Origin: an uncultured Clostridia bacterium
GTDB taxonomy: Bacteria > Bacillota > Clostridia > TANB77 > CAG-508
Direction: 5' to 3'
Assembly (NCBI GenBank): GCA_934149155.1
Contig: CAKPDZ010000062.1
Span: forward strand, 1-6,173
Length of the DNA: 6,173 nt
Of this stretch, positions 5,113 through 6,173 are shown piece after piece. A model generated the notes under the pieces. It was given only the letters and a program-made list of their open reading frames with translations. It did not search any database and was not told the origin of the DNA. Positions within the stretch are counted from its first letter, which is position 1; every line of letters starts with the position of its first letter. The translations under genes and the position numbers were made by a program.

Positions 5113-5113
5113 T
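5079..5113 (-). terminator. Palindrome/hairpin copy B: probable terminator of the pentapeptide-repeat operon, possible operator
   Basis: A 15-bp inverted repeat (5079-5093 with 5099-5113) surrounds the same 5-nt loop GTTGA, starting 2 nt after the pentapeptide gene stop. One position is imperfect. In minus-strand RNA it is a G-U wobble, whereas in plus-strand RNA it would be an A-C mismatch, which fits folding of the minus-strand transcript. The 3' arm ends in TTTT then GTG, a short U-run. As in copy A, the -35 box of the next promoter lies within it, so an operator role is an alternative. Confidence 0.6.
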
Positions 5114-5115
5114 GA

Positions 5116-5688
5116 TTATTTCACTTTAACACCTATTAAATATAATAAATCAATTGATTGTATTTGACTAATTATAGCACCTTTTATGTCATCTATTGTA
5201 ATTGCTATTCCTTCTATTGTACTATTTGATAAATCTACATTCCTTAAACTAGTTTTAAAAAATTGTGCCTGGGTTAAGTCGGTATTTTCGAAATATATAT
5301 TTTTTACTGTTGTTTCTTGAAAATAGCTATTTCTCAAATTAGAATCTTTAAATAGTACATTTTCTATACTAGCTATTGCTAAATTTATATAACTTGCATT
5401 TGTTTCTATAAATGTTACATTATATAATCTATTTTCTGCCATATCACATCCTGACAACTTGCAATTATTAAATTCACATCTAATAAATGTATTTTCAATA
5501 AATTTAGTATTTGAAAAATCACAATTTTCAAATACTACATCTCTAAATGTTGCATTTTCTATTTCGCTATTCTGCATTCTTATATTGCTAAATTTACAAT
5601 GTTCTATGTCTTCGTCTCTATCTATATTTTTTAAATCTATTTTTTCTGATTCATCAAATTTAACTTTTTGTGGTTTTAATATATTCAT
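5116..5688 (-). CDS. Pentapeptide-repeat protein
   Basis: The product is 190 residues. Large hydrophobic residues (F, L, I, M, V; Ala once, at 98) occupy every fifth position without a break from F33 to I158. That gives 26 consecutive pentapeptides, about 6.5 turns of a right-handed quadrilateral beta-helix. A short polar N-terminal cap (1-30) precedes them. A C-terminal segment (IDDIKGAIISQIQSIDLLYLIGVKVK) probably caps the helix and may support dimerisation. No signal peptide is seen. Known relatives with this layout include gyrase-protecting proteins (Qnr, MfpA, McbG), and the C-terminal ending is like that of Gram-positive Qnr-like proteins. Function is not predictable from the repeats alone, so quinolone protection is only a possibility. 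GGAG lies 7 nt before the ATG. The gene starts inside the end of the upstream membrane gene, overlapping by 29 nt, so the two are translated from one message. Confidence 0.9.
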   Translation of the reverse strand: MNILKPQKVKFDESEKIDLKNIDRDEDIEHCKFSNIRMQNSEIENATFRDVVFENCDFSNTKFIENTFIRCEFNNCKLSGCDMAENRLYNVTFIETNASYINLAIASIENVLFKDSNLRNSYFQETTVKNIYFENTDLTQAQFFKTSLRNVDLSNSTIEGIAITIDDIKGAIISQIQSIDLLYLIGVKVK

Positions 5689-6151
5689 CTCTATTCTCCA
5701 TTTGTTTTTTATCTATAAAATCAATTTTTTCTGCAACATCTTCTCTTACAGCATTTAATCCAAGGCAAGCACAAATAACAACCATTCCTAATATTATATG
5801 GACTTTTCCCTTGTTATATCCCTTTTTCTCTATATATTCTTTTAAATCTATTAGTCCACCATCATATATTTTATCAGTACTACCATCTTTATAATATATT
5901 GTAAATTCCATATTATTAAATGCTAAAAAATATTGAATTTTCTTTATTTGATCAAAATCTTTTACTTCTTTATATTGCTCACTTTTTTCAAATATTTTTT
6001 TTACACTTTCTCTATTCTTGTTATTTACATATAATATGTCTCTACTCATTCCTTTTATTATAAAATATAAATTAAATATTAAAAAGAATATTCCTAGTGT
6101 AATAACAATCATAGAAATTGATTCTATTCTTACTAATTTTTTTCTCTCCAT
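5660..6151 (-). CDS. Small two-segment membrane protein of unknown function
   Basis: The product is 163 residues. Membrane segments lie at about 11-33 and 117-133. They flank a charged domain of about 80 residues that contains a MEFTIYYKDGSTDKIYDGGL beta-hairpin-like stretch (81-100). A polar Lys/Asp/Glu-rich tail of about 30 residues follows. The positive N-terminus (MERKKLVR) suggests that both ends are cytoplasmic and the central domain is outside. I do not recognise the family. The start is backed by AGAGGAG, 5 nt before the ATG. Its last ten codons overlap the pentapeptide-repeat gene in another frame and carry that gene's GGAG site. Its own promoter is not visible, because only 22 bases precede it in the window. 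Confidence 0.8.
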   Translation of the reverse strand: MERKKLVRIESISMIVITLGIFFLIFNLYFIIKGMSRDILYVNNKNRESVKKIFEKSEQYKEVKDFDQIKKIQYFLAFNNMEFTIYYKDGSTDKIYDGGLIDLKEYIEKKGYNKGKVHIILGMVVICACLGLNAVREDVAEKIDFIDKKQMENRDEYIKTTKS

Positions 6152-6173
6152 AAATTCTCCTCTTAAAAAGAAA

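Noticed and set aside
5459..5758. Plus-strand frame of 99 residues resembling a hydrophobic protein.
   Set aside because: It is the antisense shadow of the pentapeptide repeats; the five-residue period produces its apparent regularity.

Overview
The window comes from a very AT-rich genome with standard stop usage: TGA ends ogt, and tryptophan is read from TGG. Strong AGGAGG-type ribosome binding sites, tight spacing, a flavodiiron protein and AT-driven K/N/I/E-rich proteins suggest a low-GC anaerobic Firmicute, most likely Clostridia. This assignment is inferred from composition and gene content only. Every gene I accept lies on the minus strand, so transcription runs from high to low coordinates.

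In transcription order, the first block (6151 to 5116) encodes a small two-segment membrane protein. It overlaps by 29 nt a pentapeptide-repeat protein with 26 unbroken repeats. A hairpin (5079-5113) follows, and a good extended -10 promoter sits in and just beyond it.

The second block (5040 to 1531) is a tight five-gene run: a PPC/DUF296 protein, O6-alkylguanine-DNA alkyltransferase (ogt), 3-methyladenine DNA glycosylase I (tag), an FprA flavodiiron protein, and a four-segment membrane protein of unknown function. Ogt and tag overlap by 4 nt and tag and fprA are 1 nt apart. Two alkylation-repair enzymes are therefore coupled to an O2/NO-reducing flavoprotein.

The block ends in a second copy of the same hairpin/promoter module (1502-1545). 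From there a third block starts: a VOC (bleomycin-resistance-like) protein, a decayed reading frame that keeps a good RBS and GTG start, an ASCH-domain protein, a Nudix gene lacking its 5' part, and the first 18 codons of a probable MBL-fold hydrolase that runs off the window.

The most notable feature is the two-copy 44-bp module, with 40/44 identities. It combines a long palindrome, whose arms differ between copies by a compensatory base-pair change, with TTGATA-N17-TATAAA preceded by TG. The only difference inside the extended -10 element is the free base between TG and TATAAA. It may be a terminator-promoter junction or a promoter with a palindromic operator. It separates all three blocks and could co-regulate the second and third. 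I found no RNA genes, CRISPR array or transposase.
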